Of a DNA stretch of 64,000 nucleotides, positions 16,396 to 24,147 are shown one piece after another. The notes below the pieces were generated by a model. It did not search any database. It was not told where the DNA came from and saw only the letters and a program-made list of their open reading frames with translations. Location of the stretch: positions 124,001 to 188,000 of the forward strand of contig JAEUUF010000026.1 in the NCBI GenBank assembly GCA_016787645.1, given 5' to 3'. This DNA is from Cyclobacteriaceae bacterium (lineage in GTDB: Bacteria; Bacteroidota; Bacteroidia; Cytophagales; Cyclobacteriaceae). The position numbers and the translations under genes were made by a program. Positions within the stretch are counted from its first letter, which is position 1. Each line of letters begins with the position of its first letter.

Positions 16396-18735
16396 TCACT
16401 CCCATTTCAACGCTTCCACAGGGTTCGTCACCGCCGACCTGTAGGTGTGAAAAGAGACTACTGAAACAATAATGACCATCGCACCGGCCGCAATAGAAAG
16501 AAACGTCATCGCTGTAATGGGTACCCGGTAGGCAAATGATTCGAGGTATTTCTGGATAATCAGGTAGCCCACAGGCAAGGCAATAACTATTGACAATAAA
16601 GCCGGCCTAAAGAATTCACGTAAGAATAACATCAATACTTGCCGCACCGTGGCACCCAATACCTTTCGGATAGCCACTTCCTTCGTACGGCGTTCCACAC
16701 TGAACAGCGTAAGCCCCAGCAACCCGAGAATAGCAATAAAGATGGCGATGACCGTCAATGCTGCCGAAATTTTGCCCAGGAATATTTCCCGATACATCTG
16801 CATTTCGAAGTCGTCGTCGAGGAACGTATGCGTAAAGTTGATGCCCGGGTAAAGCCGCGCAAAGACTTTCTTGAGGTTGTCCACGGCCGCCTCGGCTTGT
16901 CCTTCTTCATACCGGATAAACAAATTGAACAACTGACTGGACTTCCCGGGAATAAACACAACCGGTGCGACCGGCAAGTGAATGTCATCGTTGTTGAAGT
17001 CTTCGATCACCCCGATGATCTCCCCCTTCTGCTCGCTGTACATGTTATAACTAATCTGCTGACCCAAGGGATTCTCCAGTCCCATCACCTCCGCCGCCTT
17101 CCGGTTAATGATGAAATTGGTGCTGTCGGACGGCCGGCTCGGAGAAAAATTCCTTCCCGCTACGAGCTTCATCCCCAGCGTTGGGATCATATCAAAGTCA
17201 ACCGTCACCCCAAAAAGATAGGTAGGCTTATCCATCGACATGCCTGGCCATTTCACCTGGCTGTAACCATTTATCTCCATTGGGCTCGCTCCCCCGAAGG
17301 CCACCGCCTTTACCGATGGGTGGCGGGCCAGTTCAGTTTTCAAGGCTTCCTGGGGACGTATGACATCAGTCGGAAACCATACGTTGATCACATTGTGCTT
17401 GTCATACCCAACATCGCGCTTCAAGAGAAAGTTGGTTTGTCGCCACATCAGCAACGCCACAAAGACCAGCCCGATGGACAACGCGAACTGAAACGTCACC
17501 AGGGCCTTCCGGACCGCGGCACCAGTCAGTGTGCTGAACGTATTGCCTTTCAGCACCACGGCGGGGCGCACCGCAGACAGCAAGAAGGCGGGATAGGTGC
17601 CGGCGATGAGCCCGGTCATCGCGGCAATAACCACAATTCCAACAAGTAACATCGGATCGGACCATTCGAGGAAGAGAGGAATGCCCAAAAACTCGCGCAC
17701 CAGGGGAAGCACAAGGATCACCATCAAAACCGAGAGCAATGAAGCCAACCCGGAGAGGGTAAGGCTTTCCACAAGAAATTGCTTTACCAGCGCGCGTTGC
17801 GTTGCGCCTGTCACTTTACGTACGCCGATCTCCCTTGCCCGGCGACTGGCACGGGCAGTAGCCAGGTTAACGTAGTTGATGCAGGCCATGAGCAAGATGA
17901 AGGCCCCGGTGATGTTGAAAATCATCACATAAACAATCCTTCCTCCGGTGGGCTTTCCATTTTCAAAATTCCAATGCAGTCGCCAGTCCGTCAGCGCGTG
18001 CAGGAAGGAAGTGAGCTTGTCATTGCCAAAAATCTGCTTGAGCTTTCCATCAATCTTGTGCTCCACCTGTACTTTGTCAGCAGAAGGGTAAAGCTTTACA
18101 TAATAGTTCACCCACTCGTCTGGCTGCCGGGGGATCGCGTGGAAGGGTAAAATGTAGTGGATATAACTGAGATGGCTGTTGCGGGGAAAAGTTTTAAAGA
18201 TAGAGGTGACCTGGAATTCTCTCTTGCCATCCAGTGTAAGGTGCTTGCCAAGCGCCTGCGTATCCCGGAATAGTAAAAGGGCCAGTTCCTCGGAAATGGC
18301 GATGGACCGGTTGCCCGGAAGAGGCTGAAGGCCTGAACCTTCAAATAGCGGAGCATGGAATACCCGGAAGAAGCTGCTGTCCGCATAAATACCTGACTTG
18401 CGTACCGTGGCATTGTCAACCGTCAATTGCTGTTCCGTATTATCAATCCGCGTAGTCGCCTCTACTTCAGGTAGTTCATGTGCCAGGAAATCTGCCAACG
18501 GCACGTTAAACTCCTCTCCCGTTTCGATTGCTCCATCCATTTTTTCATTGCTCAGCAGCGTGTACACACGTGCTGCATCCGGATCCTGCCGGTCAAAGCC
18601 AAACTCATACCGGTCCCAAAGAAAAAGAATCACCACAACGGAAATCCCCACCACCAGGCTGCCCAGGGTGATGACTGAGAAATACAGGTTGCGGAAAAAA
18701 TGGCGTACGGTGAGGGAAAGGATGGAACGAAGCAT
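16396..18735 (-). CDS. MacB/FtsX-type ABC transporter permease
   Basis: The start at 18735 (MLRSILSLTVRHFFRNLYFS) gives 779 residues; the 24 extra upstream codons do not fit the family start. The order is an N-terminal membrane helix (~20-42), a large periplasmic MacB-type domain (~43-265), an FtsX helix bundle (TGAFILLMACINYVNLATAR; SRRAREIGVRKVTGATQ), a second periplasmic domain, and a second FtsX bundle (ERRTKEVAIRKVLGATVRQ). This duplicated eight-helix layout is usual for Bacteroidota permeases that work with a separate ATPase in exporting peptides or lipids or in envelope signalling. No ATPase gene is adjacent. Confidence 0.9.
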   Translation of the reverse strand: MLRSILSLTVRHFFRNLYFSVITLGSLVVGISVVVILFLWDRYEFGFDRQDPDAARVYTLLSNEKMDGAIETGEEFNVPLADFLAHELPEVEATTRIDNTEQQLTVDNATVRKSGIYADSSFFRVFHAPLFEGSGLQPLPGNRSIAISEELALLLFRDTQALGKHLTLDGKREFQVTSIFKTFPRNSHLSYIHYILPFHAIPRQPDEWVNYYVKLYPSADKVQVEHKIDGKLKQIFGNDKLTSFLHALTDWRLHWNFENGKPTGGRIVYVMIFNITGAFILLMACINYVNLATARASRRAREIGVRKVTGATQRALVKQFLVESLTLSGLASLLSVLMVILVLPLVREFLGIPLFLEWSDPMLLVGIVVIAAMTGLIAGTYPAFLLSAVRPAVVLKGNTFSTLTGAAVRKALVTFQFALSIGLVFVALLMWRQTNFLLKRDVGYDKHNVINVWFPTDVIRPQEALKTELARHPSVKAVAFGGASPMEINGYSQVKWPGMSMDKPTYLFGVTVDFDMIPTLGMKLVAGRNFSPSRPSDSTNFIINRKAAEVMGLENPLGQQISYNMYSEQKGEIIGVIEDFNNDDIHLPVAPVVFIPGKSSQLFNLFIRYEEGQAEAAVDNLKKVFARLYPGINFTHTFLDDDFEMQMYREIFLGKISAALTVIAIFIAILGLLGLTLFSVERRTKEVAIRKVLGATVRQVLMLFLREFFRPALLSIVIALPVGYLIIQKYLESFAYRVPITAMTFLSIAAGAMVIIVSVVSFHTYRSAVTNPVEALKWE

Positions 18736-18745
18736 GGGCGTTGGG

Positions 18746-18901
18746 TTAGTTGAACTGGTCAATCCACGTCGATAAAACTGGCACCTTAAGAATATCATGC
18801 CCCACAACTTCCCATGGTGTAAAAATCACCGACAATAAGAGGAAGACTTTAAGGTCCCACCCGCCAATACTTTGAACAAACTTCATTCCACTAACTTTCA
18901 T
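18746..18901 (-). CDS. Possible 51-residue membrane peptide before the permease gene
   Basis: An ATG at 18901 opens 51 codons ending at 18746, 10 bp before the permease start. It contains a hydrophobic stretch (DLKVFLLLSVIFTPWEVVG) bounded by charged residues. Position and composition would fit a leader or small membrane protein translated with the permease. No family is recognised, and the region also contains the permissive upstream part of the permease frame, so chance is a serious alternative. Confidence 0.3.
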   Translation of the reverse strand: MKVSGMKFVQSIGGWDLKVFLLLSVIFTPWEVVGHDILKVPVLSTWIDQFN

Positions 18902-19003
18902 CTCTTAGTTGGTTTATCCCAGACACCAGACACTTAGAAACTTAGACGCCAAGCACCCTAACACGCAGGCCCACGCGAGCGCAACGGTGGGAAATGCGTA
19001 TTC

Positions 19004-20698
19004 TCAATCTTTCACGATCGTAAACTCCACCCTCCGGTTCAATCTCCTTGTCTCCTCCGTTCGGTTGTCCGCGATCGGCTTTGTACCTCCGTATCCTTTT
19101 CCAGAGATCCTTCTCGAACTGATTCCCTTCGATACCAGGTAGGCTTTCACAGTCTGCACCCGCTTCTCAGAAAGATTCTTATTGTGCTCCGGGTTGCCGC
19201 GATTGTCCGTGTGTCCTGATAATTCAATTTCCACCTTCGGGTTCGTTTTCAGGAAGCTGACTACCTGGTCCAATTCGTCGTTGGACTCAGGCAGCAGGTT
19301 GGGAGTACTTTGTTGGAAGAGCACACTTTTCAGGTTGACGGTCGCCCCGATTTCAATGGGCTGCAGCTTGAAGTTCATCTCCAGCGAATTCATTTCATAA
19401 GTTCGCACATCGAGTTTCTCGAAATTCCCTATGTAACCTTCCTCTTCCACGTTAACGCTGTACTCATTCACTGAGGGAAACTTGATATCGTACTCCCCGT
19501 TGCGCCCTGTGGTGGCGCTGAATGTACTGTCGCTCTTGAATACAATCGACACCCCGCGAAGCGGTGAACCGGTCTTGGCATCCGTCACCCTTCCATAGAC
19601 ACGGAATAGTTTCTCTTCGGCGGTGATCGGCTTTTCGCGGACAATCTCCACCAGTTGCACGACGGTGTCCAATTTCTGCGCGATAAGGGAATCCTTGAGG
19701 TTGGGCGGGGGCGAAAACACTTTGATATCGCCAAGGCCATCACTATTCTGTGTGGAGGTATAAATGGCAATTTTTGCACCCGGCACTGTGCGATAGTACA
19801 ACTCCCGGCCTTCTGTATTGATATTGGCACCCATATTCACGGGTACGGTCCAGTTCGTCCACGTGTCATCGAGCCGCTCAGAGAAAAAGATATCAAAGCT
19901 GCCATAACCGCGCCGACCGTTGCTAGAGAAGTATAAGGTCTTCCCATCAGCGCTCAGGCTGGGCGCCCACTCCTGGTGCGACGTGTTGATTCGAGGCCCC
20001 AGGTTGATAGGTTCTGTCCACTGCCCCTGCTCGAGCAGCGAAACATAGATGTCTTCGGCGCCTACCGTGGTGAATGACTCCCCGGAGAAAACCAGGGCTT
20101 CAACGGTGGTCGAGAAATAGGCAAGGGTGTAGGGAGAACGATTATGAAAATAGGGAATGCGAATAAACTCGGGAGCTGACCAGCCATCTCCGGTCTTGCG
20201 CGATAGCGCTATGCCCTGCTTGGCGGCATTGTAGTTGTTGGCGAGAAACATTCGTTCTCCATCATGTGAAAACCCGATCACCGCATCGTAGCCCGCATCA
20301 TTGATCACCTTTCCGCCATGCACGGCTGGTCCCCATTGGTCTCCCAGCCACACGGAATACCAAATATCTCCCAGGTCTTTCTTTCCTCCAATATTTGAGG
20401 AATGACCTGCCACCGTGAAATACATCACCTTGCCATCCGGCGTTATCATCGGTGATTGCTCATCATGGATAGTGTTCGGTGCATCCAACGCGCGTTGCGT
20501 AAAAGTATGTTGAGCTTGTGAACGGGTAAGTATTGAGAAACAAAGGGTCAGTAGTAGTAAGTAACTGGTGACCTGTGGCCGGTGAACAGTGAGCAGTGAT
20601 CGGCAATCGGTGATCGGTGATCGGTGATCGGTGACCGGTGAACAGTGACCGGTGATCGGTGACTGGAAGTTTACAGTCTGCTTTATTTCGATACCCAT
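19004..20698 (-). CDS. OmpA-family protein with PD40 repeats and carboxypeptidase-like domain
   Basis: This 564-residue envelope protein has a signal peptide core only at residues 46-62 (YLLLLTLCFSILTRSQAQ). Then come PD40/TolB-like blades (about 75-330; SPMITPDGKVMYFTVAG, APSLSADGKTLYFSSNGRRG), a carboxypeptidase regulatory-like sandwich (about 365-445; GRVTDAKTGSPLRGVSIVFK), and an OmpA peptidoglycan-binding domain (455-564; LSGHTDNRGNPEHN, with RLNRRVEF). It probably tethers the outer membrane to the cell wall. The only available start overlaps the mpg stop by 16 bp. Residues 12-46 are encoded by a heptanucleotide repeat, which gives a visible 7-residue period before the signal core. Confidence 0.85.
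   Translation of the reverse strand: MGIEIKQTVNFQSPITGHCSPVTDHRSPITDCRSLLTVHRPQVTSYLLLLTLCFSILTRSQAQHTFTQRALDAPNTIHDEQSPMITPDGKVMYFTVAGHSSNIGGKKDLGDIWYSVWLGDQWGPAVHGGKVINDAGYDAVIGFSHDGERMFLANNYNAAKQGIALSRKTGDGWSAPEFIRIPYFHNRSPYTLAYFSTTVEALVFSGESFTTVGAEDIYVSLLEQGQWTEPINLGPRINTSHQEWAPSLSADGKTLYFSSNGRRGYGSFDIFFSERLDDTWTNWTVPVNMGANINTEGRELYYRTVPGAKIAIYTSTQNSDGLGDIKVFSPPPNLKDSLIAQKLDTVVQLVEIVREKPITAEEKLFRVYGRVTDAKTGSPLRGVSIVFKSDSTFSATTGRNGEYDIKFPSVNEYSVNVEEEGYIGNFEKLDVRTYEMNSLEMNFKLQPIEIGATVNLKSVLFQQSTPNLLPESNDELDQVVSFLKTNPKVEIELSGHTDNRGNPEHNKNLSEKRVQTVKAYLVSKGISSRRISGKGYGGTKPIADNRTEETRRLNRRVEFTIVKD
20562..20666. repeat. Heptanucleotide tandem repeat, 15 units, inside the start region of the OmpA-family gene
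   Basis: Fifteen consecutive 7-bp units, mostly TGATCGG, TGACCGG or TGAACAG on the plus strand, fill exactly 105 bp. Three units make 21 bp, so the minus-strand reading frame shows a 7-residue period (SPITGHC, SPVTDHR, SPITDCR, SLLTVHR, PQVTSYL). It lies 16 bp beyond the mpg stop. Loss or gain of one unit would shift the OmpA-family frame. Confidence 0.95.
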
Positions 20699-21279
20699 TC
20701 GTTGTCTTTTAATATGAACCTCCAGGGCAGTTGTGCGTCTTCCCCGGCATAGTCGATGCCAATTCTGGGGCTGGCCACAATTTCCTTCTTGCCCACCTTA
20801 TATCCTACGTCCGCCAGCCAAACTTGCCTGGACCGCAAGGGAACCCCGTTGTGCGTGCGGTCAATACCCAGTGCGCGAGTGAGTTTGCCGGGACCCGAGG
20901 TGATACGTTTCGAGTGCTGAACTCCAGCGCGATCTTGCATGATGTTGACTCCCTCCATTGGTTCCAATGCCCTGATCAGGACTGCTTCCGCCTTCCCTTT
21001 ACGGTTGGTTACAACATTAAACAGATTATACATCCCATAACAGAGGTAAACATACGCGTGGCCCCCTTCATCAAACATCACCGCATTCCGCTGGGTCATT
21101 CGACTGTCGTAGGCGTGGCAGCCTCTCTCTTTCCACGAATATGCTTCCGTTTCAACAATCAGGCCAGCAGTGATTTCACCATCCAACCGCGTATAAAGGG
21201 CCTTCCCAATCAGGTCCCGGGCAATTCGTGTCACGTCATTGCGATAATAAAAGGCCTCAGGAAGCAGCATCTGGCGCAA
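20683..21279 (-). CDS. mpg: DNA-3-methyladenine glycosylase, AAG/Mpg type
   Basis: This 198-residue protein is a full-length member of the alkyladenine DNA glycosylase family. These are base-excision enzymes that flip out and remove alkylated and deaminated purines. Visible features are the N-terminal DVTRIARDLIGK, the catalytic-loop region IVETEAYSWKERGCHAYD with the water-activating Glu, the VYLCYGMYNLFNVVT strand, and the conserved GPGKLTRALGI. The start may be Met1 (21279) or Met4 (21270). Its stop overlaps the start of the OmpA-family gene, which may be translationally coupled. It is divergent from the DUF2911 gene. Confidence 0.93.
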   Translation of the reverse strand: MRQMLLPEAFYYRNDVTRIARDLIGKALYTRLDGEITAGLIVETEAYSWKERGCHAYDSRMTQRNAVMFDEGGHAYVYLCYGMYNLFNVVTNRKGKAEAVLIRALEPMEGVNIMQDRAGVQHSKRITSGPGKLTRALGIDRTHNGVPLRSRQVWLADVGYKVGKKEIVASPRIGIDYAGEDAQLPWRFILKDNEWVSK

Positions 21280-21314
21280 GGAATGAAAGACTTTTTATGT
21301 AGTCGAAACTCTTC

Positions 21315-21322
21315 TATTTTTG
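21315..21322 (+). promoter_or_regulatory. -7 element for the DUF2911 gene
   Basis: TATTTTTG matches TAnnTTTG exactly, 38 bp before the ATG at 21360. A -33 TTTG is not clear; a T-rich stretch at 21291-21296 is in about the right place. The leader would be about 30 nt and ends in an A-rich, Shine-Dalgarno-poor stretch, as is common in Bacteroidota. Confidence 0.55.
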
Positions 21323-21359
21323 AGGCCTCATACACGTAAACACAACAAAAATAACATTT

Positions 21360-22208
21360 ATGAAAAGAGTTTTGATCCTCCTTTTGGTGGCAGCAAGCCT
21401 CGTGGCCCAGGCCCAGGTCGTTACCCCAGCCGCCAGCCCGGCCGCTACGGTATCCACAGTCGTTGGCCTTACCGATGTGAAAGTCGAGTACTCCCGCCCC
21501 AAGGCTAAGGGCCGCAAGATCTTTGGCGCAGGCGCTGACTTTGTTACCCCCTACGGACAAGTATGGCGTACAGGCGCCAATGCCGGAACAACCATCACCT
21601 TCAGTGATGATGTAAAATTCGGCGGTGTAGATGTGCCCAAAGGCAAGTACCTCGTGCTCACAATCCCCGGAGCCGCTGAATGGACCGTGATCCTCTACAA
21701 GGATATCAACCTCGGTGGCAATGTCTCCGCTTACGATCAAAAGAACGACCAGGCCCGCGCGGTCGTAAAGCCGGAGACGCTCGCCCAGAAGGTGGAAGCC
21801 TTCACGATTGAGATTGCTGACCTTTCTGCTGACAGCAAATCCGCCAACTTCCAGTTGATGTGGGACAACACGTCAGTGAAAGTGCCAATCGTAGTTGACT
21901 ATGACAAAAAAGTACAGGCTTCTATTGACGCGAACACAGCCGTTAATCCCAATAACCTGTATGCTGCTGCCAGCTACTATCTGGAGAATGGCAAAGACCT
22001 GAAGAAAGCACTCGAGTGGTGCACTACCGCCGCAGCAGCCCGTCCCCAGGCCTATTGGGTCATGTACACCAAAGCAAAAATTCAGCAAGCCCTCGGCGAC
22101 AAGAAAGGCGCCATGGAGTCCGCTAACGCCTCCAAAGCTGAGGCCGAAAAGCAAAAAGACGGAGCCTACGTTCGCATGAACGACGAACTTCTGAAAGCAC
22201 TGAAATAG
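21360..22208 (+). CDS. DUF2911 family secreted protein with TPR-like tail
   Basis: This 282-residue protein has a signal peptide (MKRVLILLLVAASLVAQAQ). The DUF2911 domain follows (about residues 25-175; VEYSRPKAKGRKIFG, GQVWRTGANAGTTITFSDDV, GAAEWTVILYKD). A C-terminal helical region of about 90 residues looks like two TPR-type hairpins (NLYAAASYYLENGKDLKKAL, YWVMYTKAKIQQALGDKKGA). DUF2911 is widespread in Bacteroidota and has no established function. The stop codon lies within the first unit of a heptamer repeat and is followed by a strong terminator. Confidence 0.88.
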   Translation: MKRVLILLLVAASLVAQAQVVTPAASPAATVSTVVGLTDVKVEYSRPKAKGRKIFGAGADFVTPYGQVWRTGANAGTTITFSDDVKFGGVDVPKGKYLVLTIPGAAEWTVILYKDINLGGNVSAYDQKNDQARAVVKPETLAQKVEAFTIEIADLSADSKSANFQLMWDNTSVKVPIVVDYDKKVQASIDANTAVNPNNLYAAASYYLENGKDLKKALEWCTTAAAARPQAYWVMYTKAKIQQALGDKKGAMESANASKAEAEKQKDGAYVRMNDELLKALK

Positions 22209-22234
22209 TGGCTAGTGACTAGTGGCTAGTCGCT
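22207..22234. repeat. Heptanucleotide tandem repeat, four units
   Basis: Units AGTGGCT, AGTGACT, AGTGGCT, AGTCGCT. This is the same family as 2350-2384 in the opposite orientation. The first unit overlaps the TAG stop of the DUF2911 gene. Confidence 0.85.
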
Positions 22235-22248
22235 TGTAAGTAATAAGC

Positions 22249-22280
22249 AAAAGAGCCTCTCCAAATGGAGAGGCTCTTTT
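22249..22280. terminator. Strong bidirectional rho-independent terminator
   Basis: A perfect 14-bp stem (22249-22262 with 22267-22280) has an AAAT loop. A-tracts and T-tracts at both ends let it end the DUF2911 transcript on the plus strand and the symporter operon on the minus strand. Confidence 0.9.
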
Positions 22281-22312
22281 GTTTGCTCTTTTCCCACACG
22301 AACAAGATGTAT

Positions 22313-24022
22313 TTACTCCCCTCCTCCACGAAGTGGAGAGGGGCTGGGGGTGAGGGCCTGCACCACCAACGCCACCCCAATCACCGCGGCACAACCAATA
22401 ATGTTATACAGCAAAAAAGCGACATCGGTATTGAAGTACAGGTAGAGAATGATCGCCTCTCCGACCAAACCTCCAATAAAAACGGCGGTAGACTTCAGGT
22501 ACTTGATGTAGAACGCGGACAAGAATATCCCGAGGATCGTGCCGTAGAACAATGATCCGACAATGTTCACAAACTGGATGAGATTCTCCGCCTGGTTAAC
22601 CAGCGAGGCGTAAATCATTCCAAATATCGCCCAACCCACCGTGAGCCACCTGGAGGCCTTTACATAATGTTCCTCCGACTCCGCAGGCCGAATGGATCGC
22701 TTGTAGATATCAACTGCGGATGTTGACGCCAGTGCATTCAGCTCCGAGGCCGTGGAAGACATAGCTGCTGAAAACACCACAGCCAATAACAACCCAATCA
22801 AACCGTGAGGCAGATACGTCATCACGTAGTTGATGAAGACGTAGTCCTTATCCACGGTATTCTCACCAGGCATAGCTGTTGCGATGGCTCCCTTCGCCTT
22901 TGCCCTCAGCTCGGCCTCCGTGGCTTGCAACCTTTTCAATTCCGCCTTAGCCTTGTCAATCTCTCCCCTGTCTTGTGATTGAATCGCTCCTACCAACTCC
23001 TGCGCCTTCTCCTTTCGTTGTTGGTACACCTCGTCATAGCTTCCTGACAACTGGCTGAGTTCAGCCTGTGCGGCTGTTTCCATGGCACGCTTCAACAATG
23101 GCTGATTATGAACGAGGGGTGCCTGGTGAAACTGGTAGAAAACAAAAATGAGAATGCCGATGTACAGAATGATGAACTGCATGGGGATCTTCAATAGCCC
23201 GTTAAACAGCAAGCCGAGCCGACTTTCTGTAATGGAACTACCTCCCAGGTAACGGCCCACTTGCGATTGATCTGCACCGAAATAGGAAAGGAAGAGGAAC
23301 AAACCGCCAATCAGCCCGGACCAGATGTTATACCGATCGGTAAGATTAAACGACAGGTTGATCAAGTTGAGTTTGCCGACTTCACCCGCATAGGAAAACG
23401 TCTGCCCAAAGGTCATTCCCTCGGGCAACCTGCTGAATGCGATGTACCCTGCGGTAATCATGCCCGCCATGATGATGGTCAACTGGTACTTCTGCGTGAT
23501 GCTAACCGCCTTTGTACCGCCGGAAACGGTGTATAACATCACCAAGGTTCCAATCATGAGGGTGGTAATGCTGATGCTCCAACCCAGCATGGTAGAAAGG
23601 ATCAATGCAGGCGCATAAATAGTGATCCCTACCGAGAGGCCACGCAGCATGAGAAAGTAAAAGGCGGCCAGCGTACGGGTCTTGCGATCAAACCGGGTCT
23701 CTAAATATTCGTAGGCCGTGTAGACCTTCAGCTTGTGATAGAGCGGCACGGCGGTGATCGACAGGAAGATCATCGCCAAAGGAAGGCCAAAATAGAATTG
23801 GAGGAACCGCATGCCATCCTCGTACGCTTGTCCGGTCGTCGAAAGAAAAGTAATGGCGCTGGCTTGTGTGGCCATGATGGAAAGTCCTACACCCCACCAC
23901 GGCAGCGAGTTGTTTCCAAGAAGGTAACTCTGCATGCTCTTCGCCCCACGTGTTTTCCAGGCACCGTAGGCTACGATGAGCAGCAGTGTGCCAAACAGTA
24001 CTATCCAATCAACGGTATTCAT
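22313..24022 (-). CDS. Sodium:solute symporter (SSS family) with coiled-coil insertion
   Basis: This 569-residue protein starts at 24022 (MNTVDWIVLFGTLLLIVAYG); 27 more upstream codons belong to the overlapping micropeptide gene. It has about 13 membrane helices with SSS motifs (NSLPWWGVGLSIMATQASAI, TVSGGTKAVSITQKYQLTII, FGADQSQVGRYL). An 85-residue hydrophilic, heptad-like insertion lies at 308-392. Its ATG overlaps the stop of the micropeptide gene (ATGA), so translation is coupled. The last 14 residues, beginning ALTPSPSPLRGG, are encoded by a palindromic repeat element. Substrate is unknown; the coupled deacetylase suggests an amino-sugar or thiol conjugate (inference). Confidence 0.9.
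   Translation of the reverse strand: MNTVDWIVLFGTLLLIVAYGAWKTRGAKSMQSYLLGNNSLPWWGVGLSIMATQASAITFLSTTGQAYEDGMRFLQFYFGLPLAMIFLSITAVPLYHKLKVYTAYEYLETRFDRKTRTLAAFYFLMLRGLSVGITIYAPALILSTMLGWSISITTLMIGTLVMLYTVSGGTKAVSITQKYQLTIIMAGMITAGYIAFSRLPEGMTFGQTFSYAGEVGKLNLINLSFNLTDRYNIWSGLIGGLFLFLSYFGADQSQVGRYLGGSSITESRLGLLFNGLLKIPMQFIILYIGILIFVFYQFHQAPLVHNQPLLKRAMETAAQAELSQLSGSYDEVYQQRKEKAQELVGAIQSQDRGEIDKAKAELKRLQATEAELRAKAKGAIATAMPGENTVDKDYVFINYVMTYLPHGLIGLLLAVVFSAAMSSTASELNALASTSAVDIYKRSIRPAESEEHYVKASRWLTVGWAIFGMIYASLVNQAENLIQFVNIVGSLFYGTILGIFLSAFYIKYLKSTAVFIGGLVGEAIILYLYFNTDVAFLLYNIIGCAAVIGVALVVQALTPSPSPLRGGGE
22316..22357. repeat. Palindromic dispersed repeat, copy 1
   Basis: The element (CTCCCCTCCTCCACGAAGTG, then GAGAGGGGCTGGGGGTGAGG) folds into a hairpin. 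It resembles the copies at 33212-33258, 34219-34262 and 35045-35096. This copy is read in frame by the symporter gene on the minus strand as ALTPSPSPLRGGGE followed by the stop. Confidence 0.85.
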
Positions 24023-24147
24023 GAGAAAGCTTGCGTGATCATGAGGTAAATCATCACTTGCGCCAGCATGGTCAGCAGCACAAGCCAATACCAGCCCTTC
24101 CAACTACTAAATACGGGTGGCTTCTGTTCAGCGGTTTCTTCGCTCAT
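24019..24147 (-). CDS. 42-residue single-pass membrane peptide coupled to deacetylase and symporter
   Basis: The ATG at 24147 overlaps the deacetylase stop by 4 bp (ATGA), and its own stop overlaps the symporter start by 4 bp (ATGA). The peptide begins MSEETAEQKPPVFSSWKGWY and continues as one hydrophobic helix WLVLLTMLAQVMIYLMITQA to a two-residue end. The double stop/start overlap, acidic cytoplasmic head and tryptophan-flanked helix argue strongly for a real gene. By analogy with small partner subunits of some SSS transporters, it may be an accessory subunit of the symporter. No family is recognised. Confidence 0.8.
   Translation of the reverse strand: MSEETAEQKPPVFSSWKGWYWLVLLTMLAQVMIYLMITQAFS

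Noticed and set aside
20562-20666. CRISPR array as an explanation for the 15-unit repeat
   Set aside because: Units are 7 bp with no spacers and no cas genes nearby.
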